From assembly GCF_020382885.2 (NCBI RefSeq), contig NC_058508.1:7804055-7868054 (forward strand): a DNA stretch of 64,000 nucleotides. Reading direction: 5' to 3'. Each line of letters opens with the position of its first letter. Position 1 is the first letter of the stretch. Below are positions 27,358-39,614 of this stretch, piece after piece. The notes under the pieces were generated by a model. The model was not told the origin of the DNA, searched no databases, and saw only the letters and a list, made by a program, of their open reading frames with translations. Source of the DNA: Scatophagus argus. Taxonomy: Eukaryota > Chordata > Actinopteri > Scatophagidae. The position numbers and the translations under genes are program-made.

Positions 27358-27443
27358 TACAAGTAACCAATATCATACTATGCCTAAGTATGATATTGGT
27401 TACTTGTACAAATACAAGTAACCAATATCATACTTAGGCATAG
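27358..27443. repeat. Three-way repeat: two direct copies with an inverted copy between them
   Basis: A perfect 31-base inverted repeat has arms at 27378-27408 and 27413-27443 with a four-base spacer (CAAA). The block 'TACAAGTAACCAATATCATA' at 27358-27377 is repeated directly at 27413-27432. It is also inverted in between (27388-27408), with a nine-base loop at 27379-27387. The middle arm can therefore pair with either neighbour. Confidence 0.9.
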
Positions 27444-28532
27444 TCATTTAGTGTATACTTAGTTACCTCCTGTCACTGCAGACCATTAGCAGCTCTTTGA
27501 TCTGTGCATATTGTTCATTCAAAACAGCATTAGCAAAATGAAAAAATCCAAACAAGGCGAATTCTAATATTGCTGCAGCATGCAGTGTAAAGGTCAAGGG
27601 TGACTTGAATGATAAATGGAGCTCTGACTCGCCGGTCACAGTGTCTCTCTCAGAGGCTTTTATACACCTAATACATTGGCTGTATATTTTGATTATTAAC
27701 AGGACAGTGGTGTCCAAAATGCTTCACCCAACCTGACCTTTTCAATGCACAGATTCAGTGGACTGTGCAGCAGCAATCATTTAGCTCCAATAAGCCATCC
27801 AAAGCAAACTTCTACTTCTAGGCTTTAATACCCAAATGTCTTCATATACAGAACCAGTGTTTACACTTCCATCATCAGAAATCAAAACCATTTGAAGCCA
27901 GAACTGTCTCTTCAGTCAACATTAGGTGTACTACAGCCACTGAAAGAGCCCACACTATGCTGCTGCAAAGCTATTTACAGCCAAAACTTCCACTGGTGAC
28001 ATTTAGTGGATACTCTGAATACAAATGTATGAAGCTCAGACATTGCTCTTACTTATATGTGAGGAGTGATTATTTTGTATTTACTTTCCCTGGACTCTTG
28101 TCCCCATCTCTACAGGGGTACTTAACAGTCTCCTTTACTATTCTAGTGGTCCAGTAAAAAGACTGAGAGCTATTTTCTGCTGCAGACATGTTGGATGTCT
28201 CATACCATTTCCCTCACCCATCTTATATTAGGGCCTACAGCAATTTTAAACAGTCTTAGCCTAAATCCCCACGTAATACTGTGTGAGCATGAACATCACA
28301 CACTGATATGCACACAAGAACTACTTCCCTCATACGTCGAAGATATATCTCACACCTGTCTTGCTCTCCATGCTTCTCACCGACACTCAGTCGCTGTCAT
28401 GCAAGCTCAAAAGAAAATTCTTTTTTATTTTGCGTGTATGTGTGTGTCTGCATGTGGAGCTTAACATACATTTTTATTGGCAAGCTTGGTTTAATGAAAT
28501 TGGCTAATAGGACAAAAGCCTATCATGCTCTG

Positions 28533-28534
<2 letters not shown>

Positions 28535-28576
<42 letters not shown>
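28535..28576 (+). repeat. AC microsatellite
   Basis: Perfect (AC)21 run about 840 bases upstream of the nptxr start. Confidence 0.95.
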
Positions 28577-28578
<2 letters not shown>

Positions 28579-29408
28579 CCACTAGGGCCATCATTCTGTC
28601 ATCTCTGCTGCTGTAGAGCTGTTCCACAGAGAGCCTTGAGGCTGACTTATGGCCATCCGCATGCCACATCACAGTAAGGCTTGTATGTTGCTGAGCAAGG
28701 AAATATTAAGCTGAGAGGAGAGAAAAAAAACAATTTACAGATATTTAGGTATCCAGGAAATATCCAGTTTAGAACTGCATCGTTAATGAAAGCTTGAGAT
28801 TTAAAAAACAAAAAAAAAAAGATGGAAATCCCGCCTCCTTTTTGAAGCTGCATGCAGCATGGCTTTCAGCGCATGCTGCAACACCTGTATGCTGTAACAC
28901 CTGTATCTTTCATATTCGCTTATCGCCTGTCAGCATTTTAAAAGAAAACACAGATCACAGTTTCAACCTTGTTGGAAAAGTTAGCTCAAGGCTTTAAGAA
29001 GAAGAAGAAGAAGACGAAATGTACAAAGAGTGTTCTGTCAGACGGGATGGAGCGGTCTCTGTGCTCTCTCCATCTCTCTCCCTCCTTCTCTCTCCCCCTC
29101 ATTCTGCTTCAGTATTAACAGGCTGGATTTTGCCTGAATAGCGAGGACATGCGCGCTGAACGGGGGAGGAGGTGTAACACAGACTGCCTGCCTCTCATGT
29201 TTTGACTCCATGATCACTCAATTATGGTGCGGAACTCTCGTTTTCTAGTCGCCCGTTTTTGTGGACAGGGAGAAAAGTGAACAGGTGATTTTTTCCGTCC
29301 ATTCAGACAATAAACATTTTGACACTTTTCTTGTTTTTGGTACGTTTAGTTTCTTGCGGAGTTAAGAGTGTTATTCATAGATTTTTTTTAGAAGAATCGT
29401 TCGCCCCC

Positions 29409-29420
29409 GCCGCCACCCTG
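29409..29420 (+). promoter_or_regulatory. nptxr: Non-AUG (CTG) translation start of nptxr in an ideal Kozak context
   Basis: GCCGCCACC (29409-29417) immediately precedes CTG (29418-29420), followed by AAG TTC. In this frame there is a TGA at 29286-29288 and no ATG between it and the CTG. The first in-frame ATG (29451-29453) falls inside the membrane anchor. Rodent NPTXR is known to initiate at CUG, at the codon aligned with this one. Confidence 0.85.
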
Positions 29421-32400
29421 AAGTTCATTGTTATTATCTTGGCCGCCGGAATGGTGGCCTTCATCGGAGCGGTTATCTGCATCATCGCAGCCGTCCACAC
29501 CGGATCCTCCAGAGCTGCCGCGGCGCAACACCAACCAGCAACCGACAACCACTCGGTGTATCCGGACTCTGCAGCGCAGACCCCCGCTGCAGGGGGCTCC
29601 GTGGCCCGGGCCGGATCGTTGGGAGCTCTCCATGGTTCTGAAACGCCCGATTCAGAAGCACCAACCTTCAACGTCGGGCTCGGCGGGCTGGACGGAGTCA
29701 CTGGACTCACTGGACATGACCCAACCGTCAGTCGACTCATCTGCACGCCGATCCCCGCGGGGGAGTGCAACCCGAAAAACTTTCAGCAACAAGCGGAAGA
29801 CCCGTCGCTGTACGCGGGGGAAGATTGGGGCTACCTCCGCACCACCGCGGAGGAGCTCCGGCAGACAGTCCTGCAGCAGAAGGACCAGATATTAACAGAC
29901 CAGCGGACCATCAGAGAGCTGACGGGGAAACTGTCCGAGTGCGAGAAGGGGCTGGACGGCAGGAGCAGCAACGCCGACAGACGTGGGAGCGCCGCTGGGC
30001 TGTTGGGAGGAAAAAGCACCGACGAAGGGACCCACCTGGAGAGGATCATGGTGCGGGACAGTCCGGCTTCGACGCCCGACAGTGTCCACTTGCTCACCGT
30101 CAGGGCTGTGGATGAACTGGAGCAGGCTATCACTCAGCTCAAAGACCGCATAGAGAAGCTGGAGGTATGTACGTAGTGAGTGGAGACATAATTTCAGACA
30201 TCCGCATTTTTGCATGCGAAACTATACGTGAGAAAGAATCAGAATGAGGTGTATGTGAAAGGTCTGCCTGCTGTAAGATGAACCAAGAATGGTGTTTCAT
30301 GCTCTGGTATCAGCTTTCAATATCAGTATTCCATAACTCCAGCTCTAGTTACATTTTGCTGTAATTGTAATAATCGAACTTGACATTCATGGTTATATTT
30401 GTCTCTTTTTTTACTCTGTTGTCCTTTTTAGGATTTCTGGGCACGCATTAGTGGTTTACGAAAGCAAGGGTGCTCAATTTTGAATGAGAAGTGAGGTGTT
30501 TAAAAGGCTTTTTGTCTGGTACTAGATACTGGCAGCCAGATTTAGTAAACAAAGATCAAGTAGAGCATTTCACTCATTGGTAAGCATTTAAAAACTTTAG
30601 AAGATGCTTCTTCTTTTTGTCTGCATACTAAAAACATAATCAACTAACCGAATCAGTTTGAAAATCACAATGATGTTAATTGCTGATAACATCAACATCT
30701 CGTGATTTTGTATAATCACAACTTGTCATCTGTTCATCTCTGGTCTAGGCTGCTAATTTCTCATGCCAAGAAAACAGAATGAAGTTTTAAAATTAGAGAA
30801 AAGGCAGAGATGAAAAGTGAGGCAGGGGAAACTGAGAGAAACACTGGGGGAGGGGAGATGAGGATAAAGATAAGGTGGGGAGAAGAAAAAGGAGGAGGAG
30901 TGTATGGAGCCGAGTAACATGAAGCATGCCTTTATCTGACCAGAATCCGATGATGTATAACCTCATTTTTGGCTGAAGAAATACCATACATAATTTATGA
31001 CTTGCCTAGATTTGCTGAAAGGACCGACTAAACATGCTTCTCTGCAGTGTAGTACTTCTCTCTTGGTGGGTTTATGTAGGGCATGTCTGGATGGGTCATT
31101 TTCCACTTTCCTTTTGTCCTTTCCTTTTTTAAGATCCGAATGGATTTCAAAGGTCTCGGGGTGATGTGTAGTTAAACCTCGAACATAATACTGTAGCCAG
31201 TGTTTTTCTCACCCCCACATCTTGGTTACCATCCAAGTCACGTTTCTGTGTACAGCAGGTACTGGCCTACTTGAGCACATTGTGTTGTGTTTACATCAGA
31301 TCCCGTTGTTCAAGCGGAGCATTCATCGGGGTATACTAGTCAGGTCAAACAGCTGTGTTAAATTCCTTACCTGCACATCCTTCTTCTTTCACATGGATTA
31401 CTCATATGAGTGTTTGGCTAATGCAGTTGGAAATGGACGCAGGCACTGTAATGGTTTTCTATTTCCAGCATACGTACCGATACTCTTTATACTAGTGCCA
31501 TCAATTTAAGCAGGTGAAAAACCAAGGCAAACTAAAAATTGACCAGAAGATGGCACTAGGAGATGGGCACAATGTTCTGTACCAAATTCGGAGGCCATCA
31601 ATCTAACAATGTTTCAACATTTCCAGAGTCTGACCCATTACACAGGATAATAAGTGGACAGCAAACTTCCATGTCTGAAAAGTTAAGCTAATGCAAAAGA
31701 GCCTTAAACTTGAATTCTTTCTCATGGCTGGGCCAGACAAGGCTGTGTGAGCATTGCAAGTGCATGACAGAACCTCTTGCTTTTCATTTTGGAGCCCATG
31801 TTAACAGGTGAGAACAATCACACAGCCTGCTGAAGTCTTTAGGTTAAAGTCTTCTTCACTACAGCATGGGTTTATTAAATGAATGGTCTCATTTAGAGTA
31901 AAACCAAAGATAGATCTGGCTATGCTTTAGGGTCTGGGTCGCCTTGTGACTGAAAAAGCTCTGAGTTCTTAGTCAGATCCAATGTCAGGTAGCAATGAGC
32001 ATCCTCCCCAGCTCTTGTGATAACTTCTGGCTCCAAGAAAACCAAAATGGCAACGGCCGTAATGCCAAACTCCAGGCTTCAAAATCAATGGATGAAGTCA
32101 CTGTGTCTCCATCAACTATTTATTATGAAGTCTCTGTCAAAACCACAAGTATCAACACCTTGGTGATACTCAAAGGAAAGTCAGGGGATCACCAAGTCAT
32201 TAGGATCCATCATCTGGGAACCATGAATGTGCATACAAATAGATATTTCACCATAAGGGAGACAGTTGATATGCTGTTAGCACCACATGACCGAAGTCTT
32301 TTCTATTCATCCCTTTCGCAACATGAGTATTTCTAAAATTTCATGGCAATCTATCTGTTACTTGCTGAGAATGGACCAACGAACATGCTGACAACATGTG

Positions 32401-35400
32401 GTTAATGGAAATAGGCACACTGATTGTCAAGTTACTGTGAGGTATAAACATTTCAGGACATAAGCAGGTTAAGGATGCCTTTACCACATTTTAGGATATT
32501 GAAGATGTTGTTTTCTCTAGAAAATGTTTGACATATGCACATGTAAAGACCTGCCTTGCAGCTTAACCCCAGGCTTGATAACAGAACTGTCAAGTACATT
32601 TGGGAGTACATCACGATCATGCCCAGACTAACAGGAATGTTTTTGAGTCGACTCCGCATTAACATACACACGGTTTACCAAGATGCATCAAGCAAGGCAG
32701 TCAATAGCAAGGTGCCCTTAATAGCTATTATTTTTCAACTATGACAGCAAGTGTGTTTGTGCTTGAAGATAATGGAATATTACAACTTTCCAACGGAGGA
32801 ATTTCACAAGACTGACAAAAGACTGTGTTGTTGTTTTTACCATAAATATATCCACAGATACGAGTGTTTGTTGGGATAGAGTGATAAGTCTGCTGGAAAC
32901 CATACATGTTAAATCAGATGAGGATGACACCGAAAAACTGCAACGCATTCTTTTGCTCTTTGAAGTACGACTTACAGTAACTGATTTCCTCTGTAGCATA
33001 TGTTATCATCGCTGTCACGTTTTCACCCCAGCTGTAAGAAGTAATTACTTTCTGCTACAGCCTTAGGTCATCTGTATCATCTGGCACAATATAGATAAAC
33101 ACACACTGTACACACTTATGTACAGTATGTGTGTGTGTGTATTTTCTGTATCATTTCTGTCATGATGTCTATGTATTGAAACAATATGCTTGCCAGTTGT
33201 ACAGGACCACGCAGATCTTTTCAGTGTGTATATCCCACTTCCCTTCCCTGTGATGTGTGTTTTTATTTCAGTGAAACATTATGCAGCAAAGCCTGGCAAT
33301 TTGTTGTTGACTGAAATAGCTTGTTCTCTTGGCAGCCTTTTTCTGACTTGCAATTATTTGTTGTGTTATACTAAATTGAAAACAAAACAACAAAAAAAAT
33401 CCCTGTAGACATGAGATGGCTGAGCCTAAAGAAGAGCTGTTCATATCCAAAACGTCATGAATTATACTTGGAAAGAGACATTTTGGTCATCCTCTCTGTG
33501 TTATTCACTACAAGGGCTTACCCAGATTTAGTCATGCCACACATTTTTATAGAAATTCCAGAACAAACACAATGAAAACATGGCAAATTTGACACATAAA
33601 GCCCAGATTATGACAAAATAAATCCAAAGTAATGTCGCCAAAGTAACTGTGCTAAGTTTTGAAATTCAATATAAAGGAAAAGAAAACAGTTTCAAGGAAA
33701 AGTTTGTCATGTATGGAAATATGCAAAAAACAAACAAACCAAAAAACCCCCACATACATTTCATGGTTTGTGGTTTTATGGGAGGTTGTGTGCAAGACTA
33801 TTTCTTGGCCTGGTGCAGGCTTTTAGTTTGCCAGTTACCTTAAAAAGGAACACTGAACTGTTTTAAGGACTGAACTGATTTTGACTGCAGCACAGTGAAA
33901 CATTATTAAATCGCGTATCATGTAACATTCCAGCAAAATTAATTATTAATTAGGTCAAATAACTTCTCCTTGGATAGACATGCTGAGACTGAGATCATCT
34001 TGAGAGTTGCTGCTATAACTACAGTGTAGTTTTTCATAAAGTAGTAAATGCTCAATATTACCTCTGTGCTCAACAGTAATGTTCTTAAACGGTAAAACCC
34101 ACACTTTGAACCAGTTTCCATCCACCGTCTCCCTCCTCTGCAGTCAGACATTGGCCCATTCCCTCACAACCAGACGGACAGCAACACCTCAGGAGTGCCA
34201 GAGGAAGGCGGGATGTCTGGCAGCCCAGAAGGGTTGGCTGATCGTGGGCCCAGAGCTGGTGCTGACAGGCCCTGGAGGATGGAAGACTTTGAGGGGGAGC
34301 TAGAAAGGAAGGTGGAGCTGCTGGACAGAGAGAGAAAAGCCCTGAGGCTGGCAACAGAGAAACACAGACAGGAAATTGACCGGGGCATCAATAAACTACA
34401 CCACCGAATCTCAGGACTGGAAGTAGGTAGGTATTAACATAGAGGAAATTAAGAAAGAAAGAATAAGAATGTGTGTTTGTATGTGGGTACATTTTAATGT
34501 ATGAATGGAAAATATAATGAGAGGCTTTCATTAATCATTTGCATGATGACTCCTGTCACTGTCATGAGAAATAATCAGCCATAAAACGTTACCCCAGATG
34601 TTTCATTTTTGTATTAATCTTAATCAAATCAAGCCATGGGGTTTCTTTGTGATGAATAAATTATATTGAACTTATGTAAAAGAAAAAATGATCAGAAAGA
34701 CTAAGAAATCCATGCCCTGCTTCAAAAAGAAAAAAAGAAAAAAACTGATGTTTTGATGTGGAGAAAGAATGTGCGTATGTTGCCAGATCACTGTAGATCA
34801 CTAAGTTCTCCTCGCTATCTCTGTCACTTCTGTTGTTTACATATTCATGCTCTTTATCTGCCTTTCCTCAGGTATCTCAGGCCATTCTTTCCCAGAGGGT
34901 TACAGACTTTCCTTCCCAACTCGGACAAACTACATGTACGCTGTTGTGAAGCACTCCATCCCGATGCTGCGGGCCTTCACAGTCTGCCTGTGGTTGCGAC
35001 CAGCGGAGGGAGGAATCGGGACACCTCTGTCTTATGCTGTTCCTGCACAACCCAATGAACTGGTGCTGCTGCAAGGTCTGCACACTCCCGCTGAGCTGCT
35101 CATAAATGACAAGGTACTGTATCAGTCAAGCCGCATATGCTATTTATCCGAATTGATTTGTCTACTGCTTGGGTGCAACTGATTTTTCCCAAGGAGGTTT
35201 ACTTAATAGTTTACAGGTCCTATTTCAAAGCATTTACTGATTAGAGTCTTAACATGTATTATTAACTTGACACAAAACCTTAACACAAGCCATTCAGCGA
35301 ACATTATTAAGTACAAGTTCTGCAGAAATTAAATAAGACAAGATGTTAAAAGCCATGTATGCGATTAAAATAAAATTTTAAGAGATTGACATTTGGATTA

Positions 35401-37534
35401 CGTTCATATTTGTAATTACTGTAATTATTGAATATTGTCAGTCATGGTGCAATATAAATAACATACTGGCACCATGTGTGGTTCAATATGTCAACTCTTC
35501 CACTTCTGCCAGCTGCTCCGCTTTAGGGGTCACCACAGCAGATCATCTGCTGCCATCTGAAAGCCACAGATAAAAAAGCCAAAAGATAAAGACATGTAGC
35601 ATGTGCATTTTTTGTTTTCATTTTCATTATTACTTTTGGATTTATTTAATGTGTTATGTGTATTATATGTGGAATCCCTCTCGCCACTTAAATATATATT
35701 TTAATATACAAATGTGATTCTTCAATCTCAATAAGCTTGTGTTAATGATGCAACACGCATGTAGAATTTTGTTAATAAAATGTAAAAGGGAAGGCTGAGA
35801 AATTTGGTTTGTTCTACTGAATTCATGTGCTCACAAAATATTTCAAAAGATTTCCTTCTACAGTATTTAATTGCCTTTTTTAATGAAGACATCAAGGATA
35901 TTATGAAGAAGTTGTATCTCAAACACAACGTGCTAACTTTTATGTAAGTGAAGTAGGTCACTGTGACTGGATCCAAGAGTCTGCAGCACTAATCTGGGAT
36001 AGATATAATGTATACAAGACTTGATGGCAACCAGTGTATAACTCTCATATAATTTATTATCACAATAATATCACCCTAGAAGAATTTCACTATTGCTTTC
36101 TGCAAAGCTTGCTCACTTTCTCATATTCTACCACTTGTATATAAAAAGCATTAAAATCATGAACAGAATTTATAATGTCTGTTACAGAGGAAATAGTCCA
36201 TTATATTAGCATACAAATAAGCAGAACCTCTCAAATGAAAGAGGCAATTTAGCAGACAAGCTAAATAGCCTCATTCATGTGTTTAAACCACCTTGACAAC
36301 AATGCAGGGTCGTGTAGTGGAGTGCAGTGGCTTCAGATATAATTCACTGAAGTCATTATGGTAATCGATGCCTGGAGGAAAAGTTCTGTGCCCTTGGAGG
36401 TAGCAGAATGTCTTTGGGACAAAGGAAATACTGCATAACGGCCAAGTTTTGTACCTTGGAGACTTGAGAGACAAATGAGATGTTGGAGGGGAAGTCAATA
36501 CAAACATCTGCCACATCTGAATTGCCCTTTTGCTTTTCCATTCCCAGGTGGCGCAGCTGCCGCTAAACCTCTCCAGAGGCAGCTGGCAACACATCTGTGT
36601 GAGCTGGAGCCAGAAGGGAGGAGCCTGGCAGGCCTATCAGGGTGGAAAGCTGAGGGGCGAGGGTCATGCACTGGCAGCCGGTCATCACATCAGACCTGAA
36701 GGAGTGCTCGTGCTGGGCCAGGAACAGGTAAATGCATGAATGAGGATGTGAAAGAATGAAGTTTTAACTGATCAGAGGCAGGTAAGCCTTGATGGTTTCT
36801 CCAGAAGAAATCTAATTTCATATATACATTAGACTTCTGCTGACTACAGCACTGCTAATAGTAGTTTACCCACTGCAACTGTAGGTCTACTCACGTATTG
36901 ACTTCTCCAACAGTAGTAAATAACAGTAGCAAATGAAAGCATGTAACACTTTGAGAGCCTTCGTGCAAGTAGACACAGTAAATCTACAAATTTGCTTGGT
37001 GTGAAGTATGTTTCTAGCCAAAGTGTTGAAGCAATGTGCTGTGTTTCAGAGGTGGGTGGATAAGGTGTGTGTGTTTGTGCATAATAGTTATAAGCAACCC
37101 TTCAAATATGCCGTCTTTGTTCTGTAGTCCTGCATTCACAAGAAGGGTTGATCACACCTTCTCCATCTCAACAAAGGTCTGAAAGTCAACAGCACTGCAG
37201 CAAAGCTGAGCCTGTCCGTGTATGACAGAGATGCTTTTGTCTTCAAGCACCTTGCTCCTTTCCTCTCTGTAATCCATCTAACTCCATTCATCTTGGTCTC
37301 TAGGATTCCCTGGGTGGAGGGTTTGACTCATCCCAGGCCCTGGTTGGAGAGTTGTCCCAGGTGGGTCTTTGGGATAGGGTCCTGTCTTCAAGCCAGGTGG
37401 CCAGCTTGGCCCGCTGTGGCAAAGTAACCCATGGCAGTGTGGCCCCCTGGACCGAGAATGGAGTTGAGGTTTATGGTGGAGCAACCAAGGACCCAGGAGA
37501 GCCTTGTAGTAAACACAACAGAAGCTCTCAATGA
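29418..37534 (+). CDS. nptxr: Neuronal pentraxin receptor, five exons, CTG start
   Basis: Exons are 29418-30164, 34144-34426, 34872-35113, 36548-36727 and 37304-37534. They sum to 1683 bases (560 residues) with matching phases. The protein is a type II membrane protein. Residues 2-25 form the signal anchor (KFIVIILAAGMVAFIGAVI) and are nearly identical to mammalian NPTXR. A low-complexity stalk and coiled coils follow at about 138-180 (RTIRELTGKLSECE), 228-249 and 298-343. A pentraxin domain spans about 351-556 with TNYMYAVV, ELLINDKVAQLPL, the HICVSW signature near 439, GVLVLGQEQDSLGG and VEVYGGATK. NPTXR assembles with NPTX1/2 and clusters AMPA receptors at synapses. NHS, NQT, NTS and NLS sequons are visible. 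It is longer than human (500), mainly in the stalk. Exon 2 ends in a tandem GTAG donor, and only the middle site keeps frame with exon 3. The match to NPTXR over NPTX1/2 rests on the membrane anchor and the RTIRELTGKL block. Confidence 0.95.
32160..32400 (-). repeat. Interspersed repeat fragment in nptxr intron 1
   Basis: Its reverse complement contains 'GGATCCTAATGACTTGGTGA' after 'ACATTCATGGTTCCCAGATG'. It aligns by eye with 53030-53075 on the plus strand (ACGTTCACGGTGCACAGAGG then ATGAATCCTAATGACTTCGC). The two loci are therefore diverged copies of one family in opposite orientation. From memory it is abundant in percomorph fish. Confidence 0.6.
33745..33840 (+). repeat. Interspersed repeat fragment in nptxr intron 1
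   Basis: 'GTGGTTTTATGGGAGGTTGT' followed by GACTATTTCTTGGCCTGG matches, from memory, a high-copy percomorph repeat. A weaker relative of the same segment lies at about 40470-40515 (CTTTTATGGGACTATATTTA). It sits about 300 bases before exon 2. Confidence 0.5.
34423..34434 (+). promoter_or_regulatory. nptxr: Tandem GTAG splice donors at the end of nptxr exon 2
   Basis: The sequence GAAGTAGGTAGGTATT offers GT donors at 34423, 34427 and 34431, spaced four bases apart. Exon 3 begins at 34872 and needs a one-base overhang, which only the donor at 34427 supplies (reading L-E-V-G-I-S-G). Use of either neighbour would shift the frame by four bases. Confidence 0.7.
35505..35565 (+). repeat. Short interspersed repeat remnant in nptxr intron 3
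   Basis: 'TTTAGGGGTCACCACAGCAG' followed by ATCATCTGCTGCCATCT resembles a common fish repeat core, recognised from memory only. About 60 bases remain. Confidence 0.35.
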
Positions 37535-37582
37535 CTGAATATGGAAACACTTTAAGAAAAGTGGAAGTGAACGTGTGTGTGT

Positions 37583-37624
37583 GGGGTTGGGGGGTTGGGG
37601 GGTTGGGGTGGGGTGGGGTGGGGG
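37583..37624 (+). repeat. G-rich tract with quadruplex potential, just after the nptxr stop
   Basis: Seven consecutive runs of four to six G are separated by T or TT, beginning 49 bases after the stop codon. The pattern satisfies the usual G-quadruplex rule on the transcribed (RNA-sense) strand. Confidence 0.85.
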
Positions 37625-39608
37625 CTTAGTGTTGTTGCATTTTTATGAAGGTAGGATTCAGTTTGCCCAGTCTCAACACTGCTACAGGATTCTCTAAACA
37701 ATTTCATGTGGCATGGACCGACAATGTGAATAATGGAAAATTAATGGTAATTTAATGAGTAGAGACTTTGCAGTTACTTAAACAAACTTCTAGCAACCAC
37801 AGCTGATGCCATCATGGAGGTCCACTAGGGAACTGTGCAATATAAAGTCATTTTTCTCATATATATAATTGTAGTATGGGGGGATTTGGATTTGTTTCCA
37901 TATTCAAGCCGTACTAAACCTTGTTGACTGTAGTTCCTATTCTCTGCACTTTGCAGTTGCAAGTTAGCAAACAACTAAGAGTTCTGATAGCTATGAATAA
38001 GTGACTAAACATGTTTGCAATGACATATTGAACACGATGTGCAAGACTAAGTAGCTAACAGACATTATCTAAGAGTTAACAGTTAAAGGTGTGCAGAAAT
38101 CAACGCAGTCTATTTATTCTACTAAGACAGCTGAAAGCTGTTGACCTCCACTATGGATGCCAGAAGTTATGTCAAGCAAGCTGAAATCTGTCCACCAGTG
38201 CAGCAGGGTAAGAGTGAAGTAAATTAAGAGCTGTGACAGCTTTAGAGTTGGGAGTCAGCGTAAGGTGATGAAAAACGGTGGAGAAAGTGGTGGGAATATT
38301 AAGTAGTAGATGGCAGTAAGGAGTAGATGATGAAAGAGAGCGGAAAGCGTGAGGACATGGGGAAAACAGATCAGAAGGATGATGCTACATTGTTTTCACC
38401 GCTGCATGATGTATTCATATACCTGTAATGTCTTGCCACAGTGTTGCTCACAAGTTTCACAAAAGAGGACAATGTTTCCTGCATCCATGGTGGGCAGGTG
38501 GCTGTCTTTGTGTCTCTGAAGGCCTGGGGGTTCCTTTTGTTCCCTAAATAAGTTACTGAGCAAATCTAAAACAAGGAGTCTTATTCCCAAAGGAAGTCAC
38601 CACCACTAGCAAAATATTGGTCTTTTTACATACTTTTGACCAGCTTTTGCCCCATTTATTGACATAAATGGAGCATAAATTCTGAGCAAATTTAGAAAAT
38701 CAAGGTCAAAGTATATGCTTTAATCAAGTAAATATGATTCAGATGATATCTCTCATCCTTTAGTACACTTTAAGTTCTTTCATGGTCTTGAATGCAACAT
38801 TCAAACATATAAAACATTTTCTTGGTTTTTATCAATTTCAAATTGATGTAATTTCATACATATGACTACTTAATAAAGATTAATCAATAACCTGCAACAT
38901 CAGACTCTTCCAGCCTTCCTGCATTTCATGCATGAGTTGTATGTTTGCAACATTCCTTGTCATTTTGATGATTATTCTTAAGTGTTGTCAGAGACATGAT
39001 GTTAAATGCGATTGTTTATTTCAAAATTTCGCTGGCTGAATCCTTAGTGGTAAGTGCCTGTCAGGGTGTTTGTGCCCATGTAAACAAATGATCAAATTTA
39101 TTATCCTGATGAAAAATTCACACTGGAAGATATTTTGATCTAATTAGGCATCAGTGTTTCTGTGAATTCCCTGGTGGATTTTTAAGATTTAAGAGGTTTG
39201 ATAAAACAAAATTGAAACCACAGGCACAGGACTTCTGTGCAGTGCCACCAAACTGATGCCGAATCATTTCAGAATCATCTTGCTGTGTCTAATAGTGTCT
39301 TTGATGATGCCTCTCAGTCTGCAGTGTTATTATTAATACTATGCCTGGTGTCTGTTTAGCTCACGGCAGAGCATTTTGGGCTTTTTGATAGTGATGTGGC
39401 AGTATTATGTTTACAGTTATTGGAACTTAAATCTTATTGACTCTATTGGCTATGTTTGTCTTTTCTTAAATGACACTTCTGTTTTTTCACTGTACACATT
39501 GATATCTTGTCCATCTTCATGCTGGTGTTTGTATAAATACTGTATGTTCACGTCTTGTATGGTGTTGTATTGTTCTGCCTATGTACCATGTACAAACCTC
39601 AAATCTTT

Positions 39609-39614
39609 ATTAAA
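39609..39614 (+). terminator. Candidate poly(A) signal of nptxr
   Basis: ATTAAA within CTTTATTAAAGTCC, about 2.1 kb after the stop. It is the second-commonest signal variant. The AATAAA at 38872 competes with it. Confidence 0.35.

Larger units (their letters stand above)
24841..29417. other. Intergenic region between divergent baiap2l2 and nptxr
   Basis: The flanking genes are transcribed away from each other, so promoters and 5' UTR exons of both should lie here. I saw no coding exon. It holds a GT run (25105-25128), a LINE/SINE-like tail (26065-26185), a GA-rich tract (26827-26972), a three-way inverted repeat (27358-27443), an AC run (28535-28576) and a short GAA run near 29000. The last 400 bases before nptxr become richer in CG dinucleotides and C/T tracts, compatible with a neuronal CpG-type promoter. 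No TATA box was placed with confidence. Confidence 0.5.

Noticed and set aside
29319-29417. N-terminal extension of nptxr starting at 29319
   Set aside because: The codon there is TTG, not ATG, with no favourable context. The 33 extra residues do not resemble mammalian NPTXR, whose conserved sequence begins exactly at the CTG at 29418.
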